Part shown: in pieces, positions 1 through 8,608 of the stretch
How the letters are laid out: every line of letters starts with the position of its first letter
How positions within the stretch are numbered: position 1 is the first letter of the stretch
DNA from: DASTSN01 sp035760665
Lineage (GTDB): Bacteria; Bacteroidota; Bacteroidia; Chitinophagales; Chitinophagaceae
Direction: 5' to 3'
Length of the DNA stretch: 64,000 nt
Assembly: GCA_035760665.1 (NCBI GenBank)
Contig: DASTSN010000109.1
Span: forward strand, 62,001-126,000
The notes under the pieces: model-generated
Told to the model about the DNA's origin: nothing
The model's database searches: none
The model's input: only the letters and a program-made list of their open reading frames with translations
Made by a program: the position numbers and the translations under genes

Positions 1-390
1 GTCATCAGCGTAACGACGCCCGATGGAAAAGTCACCCCGGTTCGCTTCCGCGTACGTTCAATTCCTGATCCCACACCAATGATCGGCCAATACGAAAGTG
101 GCGATATCCCGGCTAACTATTTTAGAAGCCAGGCTGGTGTGCGGGCCTTAGTAAAGAATTTCTTCTACGAAACTCAATTTAACGTGACCGGCTTCCGTAT
201 TACGGGTGACGGTGAAGGTTTCCCTGATGGTATTGAAGAAAAACTAAATACCGGCGCCGCGTGGAAAGAAGGGCAATCCATTATTAATAAGTGCCGCCCG
301 GGTTCGTATATTGTTATCGACAATATCCGTGCTGTGGGTCCTGACGGCAGATCCAGGAAACTGTCTCCGTTGGTATTTAACCTAAAATAG
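1..390 (+). CDS. gldM: Gliding motility / T9SS motor protein GldM, C-terminal part
   Basis: The frame is open from the first base of the window, so this is the 3' end of a gene that begins upstream; 129 residues are visible. GldM (PorM) is an inner-membrane-anchored protein whose periplasmic domains span the envelope and, with GldL, form the proton-driven motor of the type IX secretion and gliding machinery. The visible part is its last periplasmic domain: a VRSIPDP segment, then a compact beta-rich domain ending at SPLVFNLK. The next gene is gldN, starting 13 bases downstream, which is the usual gldKLMN order. I assign it from sequence character plus this neighbour. A start codon at 79 exists in the frame but is internal. 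Confidence 0.9.
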   Translation, partial: VISVTTPDGKVTPVRFRVRSIPDPTPMIGQYESGDIPANYFRSQAGVRALVKNFFYETQFNVTGFRITGDGEGFPDGIEEKLNTGAAWKEGQSIINKCRPGSYIVIDNIRAVGPDGRSRKLSPLVFNLK

Positions 391-403
391 TAAACGTTTA
401 GTG

Positions 404-1447
404 ATGAGAAATCAGCTTGTAAAAACCGCATTGTTCCTGGTGGCCTTTGGTTCAGTGGTCATGCATGCCGATGCCCAGCGCAGAGGCCGCAGCCGCAAAC
501 CTGCCAATACCCAGCAGCAACCGCAGCAGGAAGAACAACAGCAACAGCAGCAGAACAATAATAATGCTCCTGCTAAATATAACCCTTATGGCAACGTGCC
601 CATTGAATTGGGACCGCAGGTAGGTGGCTTCAATGACACCATTAAGAAATCCATGCGGAATGACGGCGCCGTGGAAAAAACAGTCTTTAAAGACAGGATT
701 CCCCTGCCGTATGAATACTTACGTGCTGATGATGCGCTGTTTACCGAAAGGGTATGGCGTGAAATTGATGTGCGTGAAAAAATTAACCAGCCTTTTGTGT
801 ACAAAGCCGATGATGACAATGGCAGCCAGCGTTTTATAAATATCCTGGTCAATGCCGTTCGCTCGGGACAGGTAACGGCTTTCAGCCCGGATGATGACCG
901 GTTTACCACGCCGCTGGATTCTACCCAGTTTGAAAAAATCATGAGTGGCGGCGGACAGTGCGACACCAATGCTGTGTATGACCTGAACGACCCTACCAAG
1001 ATTGTTAAGTATGTAGTCAACTGTGCCACGCTGAATCCAGACGATATTATCAAATATCGTATTAAGGAAGACTGGGTATTTGACCGGGAAGCCAGCCGCA
1101 TGTTTTGTCGCATAATCGGTATCGCTCCCTGTAAAGTGCAGTATGCTGCAGATGGCAAAACAGAACGCGGTGTTAGCTTGCTGTTCTGGATTTATTATCC
1201 TGACATCAGGGCAACACTGGCAAAGTCTGAAGTATATAATCCTAAAAACATGGGAATGGGCCGGATGACCTGGGAAGAATTGTTTGAGACAAGAATGTTT
1301 GGGAGCTATGTTATCAAATCAACGATTGATAACCCGCAAAACAGGTACATCAGGCAGTATATTAAAGATCCGATTCTCGCCCTGCTCGAAGGAGATGATA
1401 TTAAGAACAAGATCTTTAATTACGAGCAAAATCTCTGGTCTTACTAA
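404..1447 (+). CDS. gldN: Gliding motility / T9SS protein GldN
   Basis: GldN (PorN) is a periplasmic protein that joins the GldK ring under the outer membrane to GldM; it is needed for type IX secretion. The product is about 347 residues, the usual size. It opens with a signal peptide (hydrophobic stretch after MRNQLVKTA, cleavage likely after ADA), followed by an RGRSRK basic patch and a Gln/Asn-rich low-complexity linker at about residues 35-57. The conserved domain follows, with DRIPLPYEYLRADD and FDREASRMFCRIIGIAP. A GTG at 401 is immediately upstream of the ATG at 404 and could also be used. The gene lies directly after gldM and is closed by a strong hairpin terminator, so it is the last gene of the operon. 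Confidence 0.93.
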   Translation: MRNQLVKTALFLVAFGSVVMHADAQRRGRSRKPANTQQQPQQEEQQQQQQNNNNAPAKYNPYGNVPIELGPQVGGFNDTIKKSMRNDGAVEKTVFKDRIPLPYEYLRADDALFTERVWREIDVREKINQPFVYKADDDNGSQRFINILVNAVRSGQVTAFSPDDDRFTTPLDSTQFEKIMSGGGQCDTNAVYDLNDPTKIVKYVVNCATLNPDDIIKYRIKEDWVFDREASRMFCRIIGIAPCKVQYAADGKTERGVSLLFWIYYPDIRATLAKSEVYNPKNMGMGRMTWEELFETRMFGSYVIKSTIDNPQNRYIRQYIKDPILALLEGDDIKNKIFNYEQNLWSY

Positions 1448-1470
1448 CTTTTACAACATAGCATTTTTTA

Positions 1471-1497
1471 AAACCCCTGCAAATGCAGGGGTTTTTA
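1471..1497 (+). terminator. Rho-independent terminator after gldN
   Basis: Perfect inverted repeat AAACCCCTGC / GCAGGGGTTT with a four-base loop, followed by a run of T. It lies 24 bases after the gldN stop and should end the gld operon transcript. Confidence 0.85.
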
Positions 1498-1611
1498 TTT
1501 GCATGATTTGGATTAAGCAGCCGAAAAAAAAGTTGGGAAATCGTAAATATCCTAATAGGATATTCTGAAAAATGTTGTATTTTCGTTACGGTTTTTCATA
1601 GGATATTGGAT

Positions 1612-1653
1612 TTTAAAAACGGGGCTGGATTTCTATCCGGGCCCCATTTTTTT
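1612..1653. terminator. Bidirectional terminator between gldN and uvrC
   Basis: GGGGC-T-GGAT pairs with ATCC-GG-GCCCC around a short loop. Nine T follow on the plus strand, and a TTTTAAAAA run precedes it, giving T after the hairpin on the minus strand as well. It sits just beyond the uvrC stop, so it most likely ends the minus-strand uvrC transcript. Confidence 0.6.
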
Positions 1654-1659
1654 TTATGC

Positions 1660-3477
1660 TTACTCATTCGTGTTTTCTTGTGAATGAAAGTACTGGATGA
1701 TCACTTTGGCTTTCGCTTTTCCGGCCAGTTTCGCCAGTTCTTCTTCCGGCTGCCGGCGTATATTTTTAACTGAGCGAAAGGTTTTTAACAACAAATCTGC
1801 AGTGGATTTTCCAATACCAGGTATATTTTCCAGTTCGTTTTTAAAGGTGCCCTGACTTCTTTTTTTCCGGTGAAAAGTGATACCAAAGCGATGTACCTCA
1901 TCTCTGATGCGGCGGATCAGTTGCAGTGCAGGGCTGTTATAGGGTAATTTTAGCGATTCTTTATCCCCTACGAAAAAGATCTCTTCTTCATTCTTAGCCA
2001 GTCCGACCAGCGTTGTTTTGCCAGTTAGCTGCAGCTCCTGCAGCGCTGTGTTTGCAGCGCTTAACTGGCCTTTACCACCATCAATGATCACAAGTTGCGG
2101 GAACGGCTGATTTTCTTCCCACAGGCGTTTATAGCGGCGGGAAACGGCTTCTTTCATGGTAGCGAAATCGTTGATGCCCTCTACGGTTTTTACATTATAA
2201 TGCCTGTAATCGCTTTTGCTGGGCTCCCCGTTTTTAAAACACACCATGGCTGATACGGGAAAACTGCCTTGGAAATTTGAATTATCAAAACACTCAATGT
2301 GTACGGGTAGGTCATGCAACTGCAAATACCGCTGTAGGTCTTCAAGAATTTTTGTCTTACTCGTTTGCTGCTGCTGTAGTTTTAGCCGTTCTTTATTTTT
2401 TAACTCTTCGATAAAATGAGTGGCATTTTTCAATGATAGTTCCAGCAGTTGTTTTCGCTCTCCGGCTTTTGGGATGGTGATCTTGCTATCTTTACTGGCA
2501 GAATCAATTTCCATCGGCACCACTATTTCGGGGGCCTGGCTATTGAATGTAGTGCGTAAACTTGCCACGGCAAAACTTAGCACTTCTGCTTCCTGCTCAT
2601 CCAGGTGTGTTTGCAGACGAATGGTTTGGGTTTGTACAACGGTACCGTTGCGTACCATAAGGTAATTCACATAAGCAATTTCGCCATCTTTTACGATGGC
2701 AAATACATCCACATCGCCAAGCCGGGAACTGACGATCACCGATTTTGCCCTGTAGGTTTCTAAAAATTCAATTTTTTTACGGATGATTTCTGCCTTTTCA
2801 AACGCCATTTGCTCTGCCTGTAGTTTCATTTCGCTTTTGAAATGCTGTATAACAGGTGAGAGGTTTCCTTTGAGTAAATTTTTTACCTGTACCAATCCCT
2901 GCTGGTAGTCTTCTTCGCTTTGCAATCCTTCGCAGGGACCTTTGCAGTTGCCCAGGTGGTACTCGAGGCAAACTTTAAACTTTCCTTTTTCGATATTTTT
3001 TGAGGTCAGATTGAGGGAGCAACTGCGCAGCGGGATCGTTTGTTTGATAAACTCCAGCAACTCCCGCACCTTGCCGACAGAAGTAAAGGGTCCGAGATAT
3101 TCTGAACCGTCTTCAATTTTTCGGCGGGTAAGAAAAACCCGCGGAAACGATTCGTTTTTTATAATGATATAAGGATAGGTTTTGTCATCCTTCAGGTTAA
3201 TGTTGAACCGCGGCTGAAACTGTTTGATCAGGGAATTTTCAAGCAGAAAAGCATCCTGTTCAGAGTTCACAATGGTGAATTCAATACGAGCGATACGCTG
3301 TACCAGTTCATGGGTTTTATAGCTGGTAAAGGTTTTCGAAAAATACGAGCTGACTCTTTTGCGCAGGTTTTTCGCCTTGCCCACATAGAGTAATTCATTG
3401 CCGGTATCAAAATATTTGTAAATGCCCGGCTCTGTGGGAATAGAAGAGGCAATATGCTGAAATTCTGCTGCTGTCAT
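1660..3477 (-). CDS. uvrC: Excinuclease ABC subunit C (UvrC)
   Basis: UvrC makes the dual incisions around a DNA lesion in nucleotide excision repair after UvrA/UvrB have located it. The 605-residue product has the full architecture. The N-terminal GIY-YIG nuclease has GIY at 18-20, YVG at 31-33 and the catalytic Arg region KNLRKR at about 37. A cysteine-rich segment (CLEYHLGNCKGPC, about 170-182) and a UVR coiled-coil (about 195-235) follow. Next comes the RNase H-like nuclease domain (HIECFDNSN; VIIDGGKGQL), then a C-terminal helix-hairpin-helix (NIPGIGKSTADLLL). The gene starts 23 bases after the stop of an upstream lipoprotein gene on the same strand and is probably co-transcribed with it. 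Confidence 0.97.
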   Translation of the reverse strand: MTAAEFQHIASSIPTEPGIYKYFDTGNELLYVGKAKNLRKRVSSYFSKTFTSYKTHELVQRIARIEFTIVNSEQDAFLLENSLIKQFQPRFNINLKDDKTYPYIIIKNESFPRVFLTRRKIEDGSEYLGPFTSVGKVRELLEFIKQTIPLRSCSLNLTSKNIEKGKFKVCLEYHLGNCKGPCEGLQSEEDYQQGLVQVKNLLKGNLSPVIQHFKSEMKLQAEQMAFEKAEIIRKKIEFLETYRAKSVIVSSRLGDVDVFAIVKDGEIAYVNYLMVRNGTVVQTQTIRLQTHLDEQEAEVLSFAVASLRTTFNSQAPEIVVPMEIDSASKDSKITIPKAGERKQLLELSLKNATHFIEELKNKERLKLQQQQTSKTKILEDLQRYLQLHDLPVHIECFDNSNFQGSFPVSAMVCFKNGEPSKSDYRHYNVKTVEGINDFATMKEAVSRRYKRLWEENQPFPQLVIIDGGKGQLSAANTALQELQLTGKTTLVGLAKNEEEIFFVGDKESLKLPYNSPALQLIRRIRDEVHRFGITFHRKKRSQGTFKNELENIPGIGKSTADLLLKTFRSVKNIRRQPEEELAKLAGKAKAKVIIQYFHSQENTNE

Positions 3478-3500
3478 GAACCTTAAAAAATCGTCTCCTT

Positions 3501-4055
3501 TTATTGCCAGTTTACTTTCCGGGTCGTTATTTTTTCGGGCTGCCCTGTTTTATCAACCAGGGTAGTGACCTGGAAACCCTGGTCCACTTCCCACAGTAAT
3601 TTTTTGTGAACAGTGCTATCGCCTGCCGTGGAAAGCCAGTCAATAAAAATGGTTTTTACTTTATCATTGCCAGACTCATCGGGTGTTATATTGACTTCTT
3701 CCCGTTGAATTGCCAGGTCTTTATTTCTGGGTGTATAGCTAATAACAATTCTGTTAAGTGTTTGATCAAAAAATTTTGATACTTCGTATTGGGCCGCATA
3801 TTTATCATCTGTCAAGTCTGGCAAGGCCAGGAAATCAGCAGCCAGCGGCCGAAACTCCTCCCGCTTAATATAAGTCGTGTCGGAGAGGCTGTCTCTTATT
3901 TCTATTTTCATAATCTGGTAAAGGGACGTATCCACATGCGCCACCTGGCTTTTGATAAAAGAAAGTACGGGGAAAACGCTGTCCTGTTTTTCGTTTTTGT
4001 TTTTACAGGAAAAAATAATCAGCAGGGTAGTGAATGCAAGGAATATGTATTTCAT
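3501..4055 (-). CDS. Hypothetical lipoprotein (184 aa)
   Basis: I do not recognise the family. The start is placed at ATG 4055 rather than the longer in-frame start at 4133, because the encoded MKYIFLAFTTLLIIFSC is a textbook lipoprotein signal with the lipid-modified Cys at 17; the longer start would also run through the upstream terminator. The mature part is hydrophilic and rich in beta-type segments, with no transmembrane helix and no cysteine motif. In Bacteroidota such proteins are inner- or outer-membrane-anchored periplasmic proteins. A TTTG / TAATTTTG promoter-like pair ends only a few bases before the start. uvrC follows after 23 bases on the same strand, with no obvious functional link. 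Confidence 0.75.
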   Translation of the reverse strand: MKYIFLAFTTLLIIFSCKNKNEKQDSVFPVLSFIKSQVAHVDTSLYQIMKIEIRDSLSDTTYIKREEFRPLAADFLALPDLTDDKYAAQYEVSKFFDQTLNRIVISYTPRNKDLAIQREEVNITPDESGNDKVKTIFIDWLSTAGDSTVHKKLLWEVDQGFQVTTLVDKTGQPEKITTRKVNWQ

Positions 4056-4058
4056 GCC

Positions 4059-4086
4059 CAAAATTAGGCGAAATCGTTTTTGCAAA
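4059..4086 (-). promoter_or_regulatory. Candidate Bacteroidota promoter for lipoprotein-uvrC
   Basis: On the minus strand, TTTG (4083-4086) is followed after 16 bases by TAATTTTG (4059-4066), a perfect TANNTTTG -7 element. The ATG at 4055 is only three bases further, so the transcript would be leaderless or nearly so. The spacer is one base below the usual 17-23. Confidence 0.35.
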
Positions 4087-4122
4087 TAAAATATCCTACC
4101 ACTCTTGCGGCAGGATATTTTA
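4087..4122 (-). terminator. Terminator downstream of the barrel-fusion gene
   Basis: Perfect 11-bp inverted repeat TAAAATATCCT / AGGATATTTTA around a 14-base loop, lying 21 bases beyond the stop of the minus-strand gene at 4144. The AT-rich outer stem provides the T tract on either strand. Confidence 0.7.
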
Positions 4123-4143
4123 TTTAGAGGCAATCAATCGTTA

Positions 4144-5550
4144 TTATTTATTAGGCGAAATACCAATTTTTAAGCCAAAGTCAAACAGGTTTTCCTTCAC
4201 CGGGTACTCATTCACAAAGCTGGATTTAAGCTGGTAACGAACTTGCGGACCTACCTGCCAGTTCAGTTTTCCGGTAGAGTAGGCGACAAATGTTTCCAGG
4301 CTTGTATTTACGTTCCAGCGGCGGATAAGCCAGGGAATTTCGACATAGTGTTTATAGTCGGATGAGAGCAGGTAAGCTCTTTCGCCCAGGATATAGGTGG
4401 GCTGAATTGTTCCGGCGATACCCAGGTGAACTTTTTCGTCGCCGGTCAGATTTAATTCTATACCCACCGGTATTGCCACCTGGTAATAGAAATTATGCAG
4501 CCAGTTAGCCTGGTAACCGTTGAAATTGCGGTAACTGGTCATCATGCTCACAGAATCCAAGCGGTATGTGCCAGTGTTTAAAGCAATAGTAGCAACCTCA
4601 CGGGGATAGGTAAATGCTTTAATATCGTAGCGTGTCATATTAAACTGAAGACCTGCCAGCAGTTTAATATTGTCGGTTAGTTTGTAACGCCCCCTGAATC
4701 CAAGCTCCAAACCCATATCTGGTTTGTGGGTAACTACGTTATTTATATTGTAATACAATGCTGCATAGTTGTATGGAGCCGAAGTGACAGGCACCCGGCT
4801 GAGGTACGATTTATTCTCACTCAATTTGCGATAACTGATGGTGGGTGAGAAATAAAACTGGTAGCTTAATTTTTTGGCTTTCCGGGCTGCTGAAATATAA
4901 CTGTTTATCACACTTTCGATGGTGTATGGATATCCTGCGTTAGCAGCAAAGCCTGTTGTATTCAGCTTCGGCGCCAGGCTTTTTTCAGTTGTTGATGAAA
5001 GGTTCCAGCTATCCTGGTCAGTTGCTTCATCAACAATACCAGGTAAAGTTGTATGCAAAACGGACGTAGCGTCAGTTGTTGCTATTTCCGGGGTGCTCCT
5101 CGTTTCGGAGCTGGTAATTGTATTCGGTGTTTCTACAGGCGCTGTCGCCGGGATAATATCTGCGGGCAGTGTTAACGACGTGTTCTGAATTGTCTGATTA
5201 GTTATTCCAATAGTTCCGGGTAATTTTTTTTCATCAATCGATGATACGATTTCAGGGATAAATAATTTCTGTGACAACGCAGTGGCGCCTGCTGGTTCCG
5301 TTGATTGTTTGATGATTTTTGATGAAGACGTTTGCTGAGTGCCGTCAACAGGTGTATTTGTCAGCATCATGGTAGTGACAAAGCCGGCTGAGAGTAATAA
5401 AAGAATAAAGCCGATACCAAACCATCTCCTGCGGGTATGCAGGGCATTGTAAACGCCTTTCCATACACGTTCGGAAGGGTAGATGCGGTACTGGTCTGCG
5501 TTATCTTTTAAAAACCGCTCGAAATTTTCACTGTTAAATTTGCTCTCCAT
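4144..5550 (-). CDS. Membrane protein linked to an ECF sigma factor, with C-terminal outer-membrane-type domain
   Basis: This 468-residue protein is not a family I can name. It has three parts: a short charged N-terminus (about 1-42) containing YRIYPSERVWKGVYNAL, a single transmembrane helix at about 43-63, and a Ser/Thr-rich linker to about 200 that would be extracytoplasmic. The last 250 residues alternate polar and hydrophobic residues with many aromatics, as in outer-membrane beta-barrels of the porin-family type, and end in GLKIGISPNK. It starts 28 bases after the upstream ECF sigma gene, so it is probably the sigma factor's membrane partner, i.e. an anti-sigma-like regulator. That role is inferred only from position and topology. 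The linker composition suggests it spans the periplasm. Confidence 0.7.
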   Translation of the reverse strand: MESKFNSENFERFLKDNADQYRIYPSERVWKGVYNALHTRRRWFGIGFILLLLSAGFVTTMMLTNTPVDGTQQTSSSKIIKQSTEPAGATALSQKLFIPEIVSSIDEKKLPGTIGITNQTIQNTSLTLPADIIPATAPVETPNTITSSETRSTPEIATTDATSVLHTTLPGIVDEATDQDSWNLSSTTEKSLAPKLNTTGFAANAGYPYTIESVINSYISAARKAKKLSYQFYFSPTISYRKLSENKSYLSRVPVTSAPYNYAALYYNINNVVTHKPDMGLELGFRGRYKLTDNIKLLAGLQFNMTRYDIKAFTYPREVATIALNTGTYRLDSVSMMTSYRNFNGYQANWLHNFYYQVAIPVGIELNLTGDEKVHLGIAGTIQPTYILGERAYLLSSDYKHYVEIPWLIRRWNVNTSLETFVAYSTGKLNWQVGPQVRYQLKSSFVNEYPVKENLFDFGLKIGISPNK

Positions 5551-5578
5551 AACCAGTCAACGTTTAGGGCAGGATTGA

Positions 5579-6160
5579 TCAACGTCTGTTCACGGCAGCA
5601 AGCCATTCAATCGTTTGTTTTGGTTTTTGTAATATTTTTTTTCTGATTAATATTTCTTCCAGCATTGCTTTTGCCCGGGTGTACTGGCTTCGGCTCGTGC
5701 TCTCTTCTATGTCCAGCATCTCCGCAATTTCTTTGTGGCTGTAGCCTTCTATGGCATAAAGGTTCAGCACGGTTCTGTAACCAATCGGCAGCATTCTGAT
5801 GCATTCCACTACCTGTTTTGCCTGTACAACCGAAGGGATACTTTCCTCCCTTACCTGGACCCCCGTTGCGTGGATGATATCCACACTTTCATTGAACTTT
5901 TTATTCTTTTTGAGAATATTGATGCAGGTATGTACCATAATTCTCCTGATCCACCCTTCAAATGCTCCGCGGTTCTCAAACGTGTGAATTTGTGAAAAAA
6001 CCTTAATAAAGCCTTCCTGCAGCATATCCTCGGCATCCTCGCGGTTATGTGCATAGCGATAACAAACGGACAGCATTTTAGGACTGTACCGGTTATACAG
6101 TTCCCGCTGTGCTGCAGGGTTGTTATTCATACAGCCTTTTAAAATGGCTTCCTCGGTCAT
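5579..6160 (-). CDS. ECF-type RNA polymerase sigma factor
   Basis: This 193-residue group 4 sigma factor has two recognised domains. Sigma region 2 at about 15-80 includes ELYNRYSPKMLSVCYRY, the core-binding NREDAEDMLQEGFIKVF, and RGAFEGWIRRI in region 2.4. Region 4 at about 122-170 has LPIGYRTVLNLYAIEGYSHKEIA, the helix-turn-helix contacting the -35 element. There is no N- or C-terminal extension. The next gene, 28 bases away, encodes a single-pass membrane protein that likely holds this sigma factor inactive until an envelope signal arrives. The target promoters are unknown. Confidence 0.93.
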   Translation of the reverse strand: MTEEAILKGCMNNNPAAQRELYNRYSPKMLSVCYRYAHNREDAEDMLQEGFIKVFSQIHTFENRGAFEGWIRRIMVHTCINILKKNKKFNESVDIIHATGVQVREESIPSVVQAKQVVECIRMLPIGYRTVLNLYAIEGYSHKEIAEMLDIEESTSRSQYTRAKAMLEEILIRKKILQKPKQTIEWLAAVNRR

Positions 6161-6310
6161 GTGTCCCGTTTGGTTGCCTGTAATTTAGACATTTTTTAAA
6201 TCATTTTGCTGCACAGGATGGTAAATTTTTGAACGGGAAATATGTGTTTTCTTCAAGGAATTCTTCAGCGTCTGTAAACGGCAAATAGGATGAGCCTGTA
6301 AAAAGCATAT

Positions 6311-6337
6311 AAAAAATCCTGGCTGCCGAGCCAGGAT
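6311..6337 (-). terminator. Terminator after the haem-binding protein gene
   Basis: TCCTGGCT / AGCCAGGA stem with a four-base loop. Six A precede it on the plus strand, which gives a T run on the minus strand. It lies 33 bases past the stop of the gene at 6370. Confidence 0.75.
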
Positions 6338-6369
6338 TGCAGGATAAATATATTGATAATGGAGACCGG

Positions 6370-6858
6370 CTAAGGTTTTTTGGATTCCAGGCTGTCGGCT
6401 GGGTATTTAGTTTTCATTTCTGTACGGATGCCTTCAGCCCAATTGATAAGTAGGGTTTTTTCTGTGTCTGTGAGAATGGCATCTTTGTGAATCCAGGTAT
6501 AGGAATTCAGGGGCATTTCACCCTCTTTCACCTGCTTTATCACTTCCTCCATTTTGCGATATTGGCGGCGCGGGTTATACGTTGCAAACTCGTCAAAATT
6601 AATTTCGCGTTTCCCTTCGTTTATATGATCTGTGAGCCACCAGTCAACAGGCTGGATTTTGCTGTACCACGGGTACACCGTGTTGTTGCTGTGGCAATCA
6701 TTGCAAGCTTTTTCAAGAATTGTTTTTACATCTGCCGGGACATTTGTGACGGTAGCAATACTATTGGGCTGTTCGCCTGCTGCGATATTTTTGACCGGGT
6801 GAAAAAATTGAATGATAACCAGGGCTGCCAGCAGCAGGAGCAGAATTTTTTTCAGCAT
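6370..6858 (-). CDS. Haem-binding domain protein (Haem_bd family)
   Basis: This is a 162-residue extracytoplasmic protein with an N-terminal hydrophobic signal/anchor (about 4-19). Its single haem-attachment motif, CNDCH at 52-56, is followed by the family signature YPWYSKIQPVDWWLTDHI. A conserved GEMPLNSY segment near 115 probably supplies the distal Met ligand. Members of this family are small single-haem proteins of Bacteroidota, thought to take part in periplasmic electron transfer; the reaction is not known. It lies 21 bases downstream of gpmI on the same strand and may be co-transcribed with it, although the two functions are unrelated. Confidence 0.88.
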   Translation of the reverse strand: MLKKILLLLLAALVIIQFFHPVKNIAAGEQPNSIATVTNVPADVKTILEKACNDCHSNNTVYPWYSKIQPVDWWLTDHINEGKREINFDEFATYNPRRQYRKMEEVIKQVKEGEMPLNSYTWIHKDAILTDTEKTLLINWAEGIRTEMKTKYPADSLESKKP

Positions 6859-6879
6859 ACAAAATTTTTACACTCTAAT

Positions 6880-8406
6880 TTAATCAATTAAAATATTCCC
6901 GGTCATTTCTTTCGGAATAGGTAAACCCATGACCGTTAAAATCGTAGGGGCAATGTCACCCAGTTTGCCGGGCTTTATGTGCCCATGCCAGTGTGCGTCA
7001 ATAATGAAGAACGGTACGGGGTTCAGTGTGTGGGCAGTATTGGGCGAGCCATCTTCGTTAACCAGGTAATCAGCATTTCCATGGTCGGCGGTAAGAAAGA
7101 TTGTATAGCCGTTTTCCAGTCCGGCAGTAACCACTCTTTCAACACACTGGTCCACGGTTTCAACAGCTTTTATGGCTGCTTCCCAAACACCGGTATGCCC
7201 TACCATATCTGCGTTTGCATAATTCAGGCAAATAAAATCTGCCGTTTGGTTTTTAATTTCCGGGATGATGGCATCGGTTACTTCCACGGCACTCATCTCG
7301 GGCTTCAGGTCGTAGGTGGCTACTTTGGGAGAGGGGATCATTATGCGTTTTTCACCTTCAAAGGGTATTTCCCGGCCGCCATTGAAAAAGAAGGTCACGT
7401 GCGGGTATTTTTCCGTCTCGGCTATGCGTATTTGCTTGAGCTTGTTTTGTTGTAGCACTTCGCCCAGTGTGTTGCTGAGGTTGTCGTTTTCAAAAATGAT
7501 ATGTACGTTTTTGAACGTTTTATCATATTCCGTCATGGTGGTATACTGCAACTGCAGGGCTTTCATGTCAAATTCAGGAAAGTCTTTTTGCGTAAGCACT
7601 TCTGTTATTTCCCGGCAGCGGTCAGTTCGAAAGTTGAAGCAGATCGCCACATCGCCGTCTTTCATAACTGCCAGCGGCTGTTGCGCTTCATCCATTATTA
7701 CGGTGGGCTTTATGAATTCATCTGTTATATTTTTTTCATACGAGTTTTCAATGGCTGCTATTGCATCTGTTGCTTTTTCACCGGTTCCTTTTACCATTGC
7801 ATCGTAGGCAAGTTTAACCCGTTCCCAGCGTTTATCACGGTCCATGGCGTAATAACGTCCGGAGACAGTAGCAATTTTCCCCACGCTGTTATTCAGATGC
7901 TGTTGCAGGTCTTTGATGAAACTAAGTCCGCTTTTCGGGTCGGTATCACGGCCGTCGGTAAAAGCATGAATAAATACATTTTCCAGTCCTTCTTTTTTAC
8001 ATACATCCACAATCGCTTTCAGGTGATTGATGTGCGAATGAACACCGCCATCGCTTACCAAACCAAGGAGGTGAAAATTTTTATGATTCGTTTTGGCCTG
8101 CCTGATTGCCTGCAGTAAGGTTTGATTTTGGGCAAAGGAACCATCCCGCAGAGCTACATTGATGCGCTGCAATTCCTGGTATACAATGCGGCCTGCGCCG
8201 AGGTTCAGGTGACCGACTTCTGAATTACCCATTTGCCCTTCTGGCAATCCTACTGCTTCGCCACAGGTGGTTAATGTTGTGTGAGGATAATTTTTATATA
8301 AAGAGGAGACAAAAGTCGTTTTTGCATGTTGGATTGCGTCGGCTGATGCAACTTTTCCGAGCCCCCATCCGTCCATAATAACCAGAATAACTTTTTTTTC
8401 CGCCAT
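6880..8406 (-). CDS. gpmI: 2,3-bisphosphoglycerate-independent phosphoglycerate mutase
   Basis: The enzyme interconverts 3- and 2-phosphoglycerate in glycolysis and gluconeogenesis using two Mn2+ ions and a phosphoserine intermediate. The 508-residue length is typical. The alkaline-phosphatase-like core shows MDGWG at 11-15 (metal ligand Asp12) and the catalytic Ser62 in MGNSEVGHLN. The inserted phosphotransferase domain has the SGRYYAMDRDKRWERV substrate-binding segment, and the last metal site is FLTADHGNADY near 440. It is a single housekeeping copy, complete and undisturbed. Confidence 0.97.
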   Translation of the reverse strand: MAEKKVILVIMDGWGLGKVASADAIQHAKTTFVSSLYKNYPHTTLTTCGEAVGLPEGQMGNSEVGHLNLGAGRIVYQELQRINVALRDGSFAQNQTLLQAIRQAKTNHKNFHLLGLVSDGGVHSHINHLKAIVDVCKKEGLENVFIHAFTDGRDTDPKSGLSFIKDLQQHLNNSVGKIATVSGRYYAMDRDKRWERVKLAYDAMVKGTGEKATDAIAAIENSYEKNITDEFIKPTVIMDEAQQPLAVMKDGDVAICFNFRTDRCREITEVLTQKDFPEFDMKALQLQYTTMTEYDKTFKNVHIIFENDNLSNTLGEVLQQNKLKQIRIAETEKYPHVTFFFNGGREIPFEGEKRIMIPSPKVATYDLKPEMSAVEVTDAIIPEIKNQTADFICLNYANADMVGHTGVWEAAIKAVETVDQCVERVVTAGLENGYTIFLTADHGNADYLVNEDGSPNTAHTLNPVPFFIIDAHWHGHIKPGKLGDIAPTILTVMGLPIPKEMTGNILID

Positions 8407-8608
8407 GATTTGTAATAATTAGTACAGTTTTAGTAAAAATACCCACCTTTCCAGGGATCAATGCATTGTAAAGCTACATGCAAATCATGGATTTACCCGA
8501 AAGCTGTGAAAACAAAATGATTTTTAGTACTTTAGAAGCCCTGAAAACAGGCTCCGTTATATGGCATGTTTTTAGTTTATAAACCTTGAAAAACATAAAT
8601 GATCAATT

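Noticed and set aside
506..570. CAG/AAC-rich run in gldN as a tandem repeat or unstable element
   Set aside because: It is an imperfect Gln/Asn-rich linker between the signal peptide and the folded domain, a common feature of secreted proteins; there is no regular repeat unit.
7501..8118. 205-codon open frame on the plus strand inside gpmI
   Set aside because: Antisense to gpmI, whose active-site motifs are complete; Phe/Cys-rich translation typical of a shadow frame.
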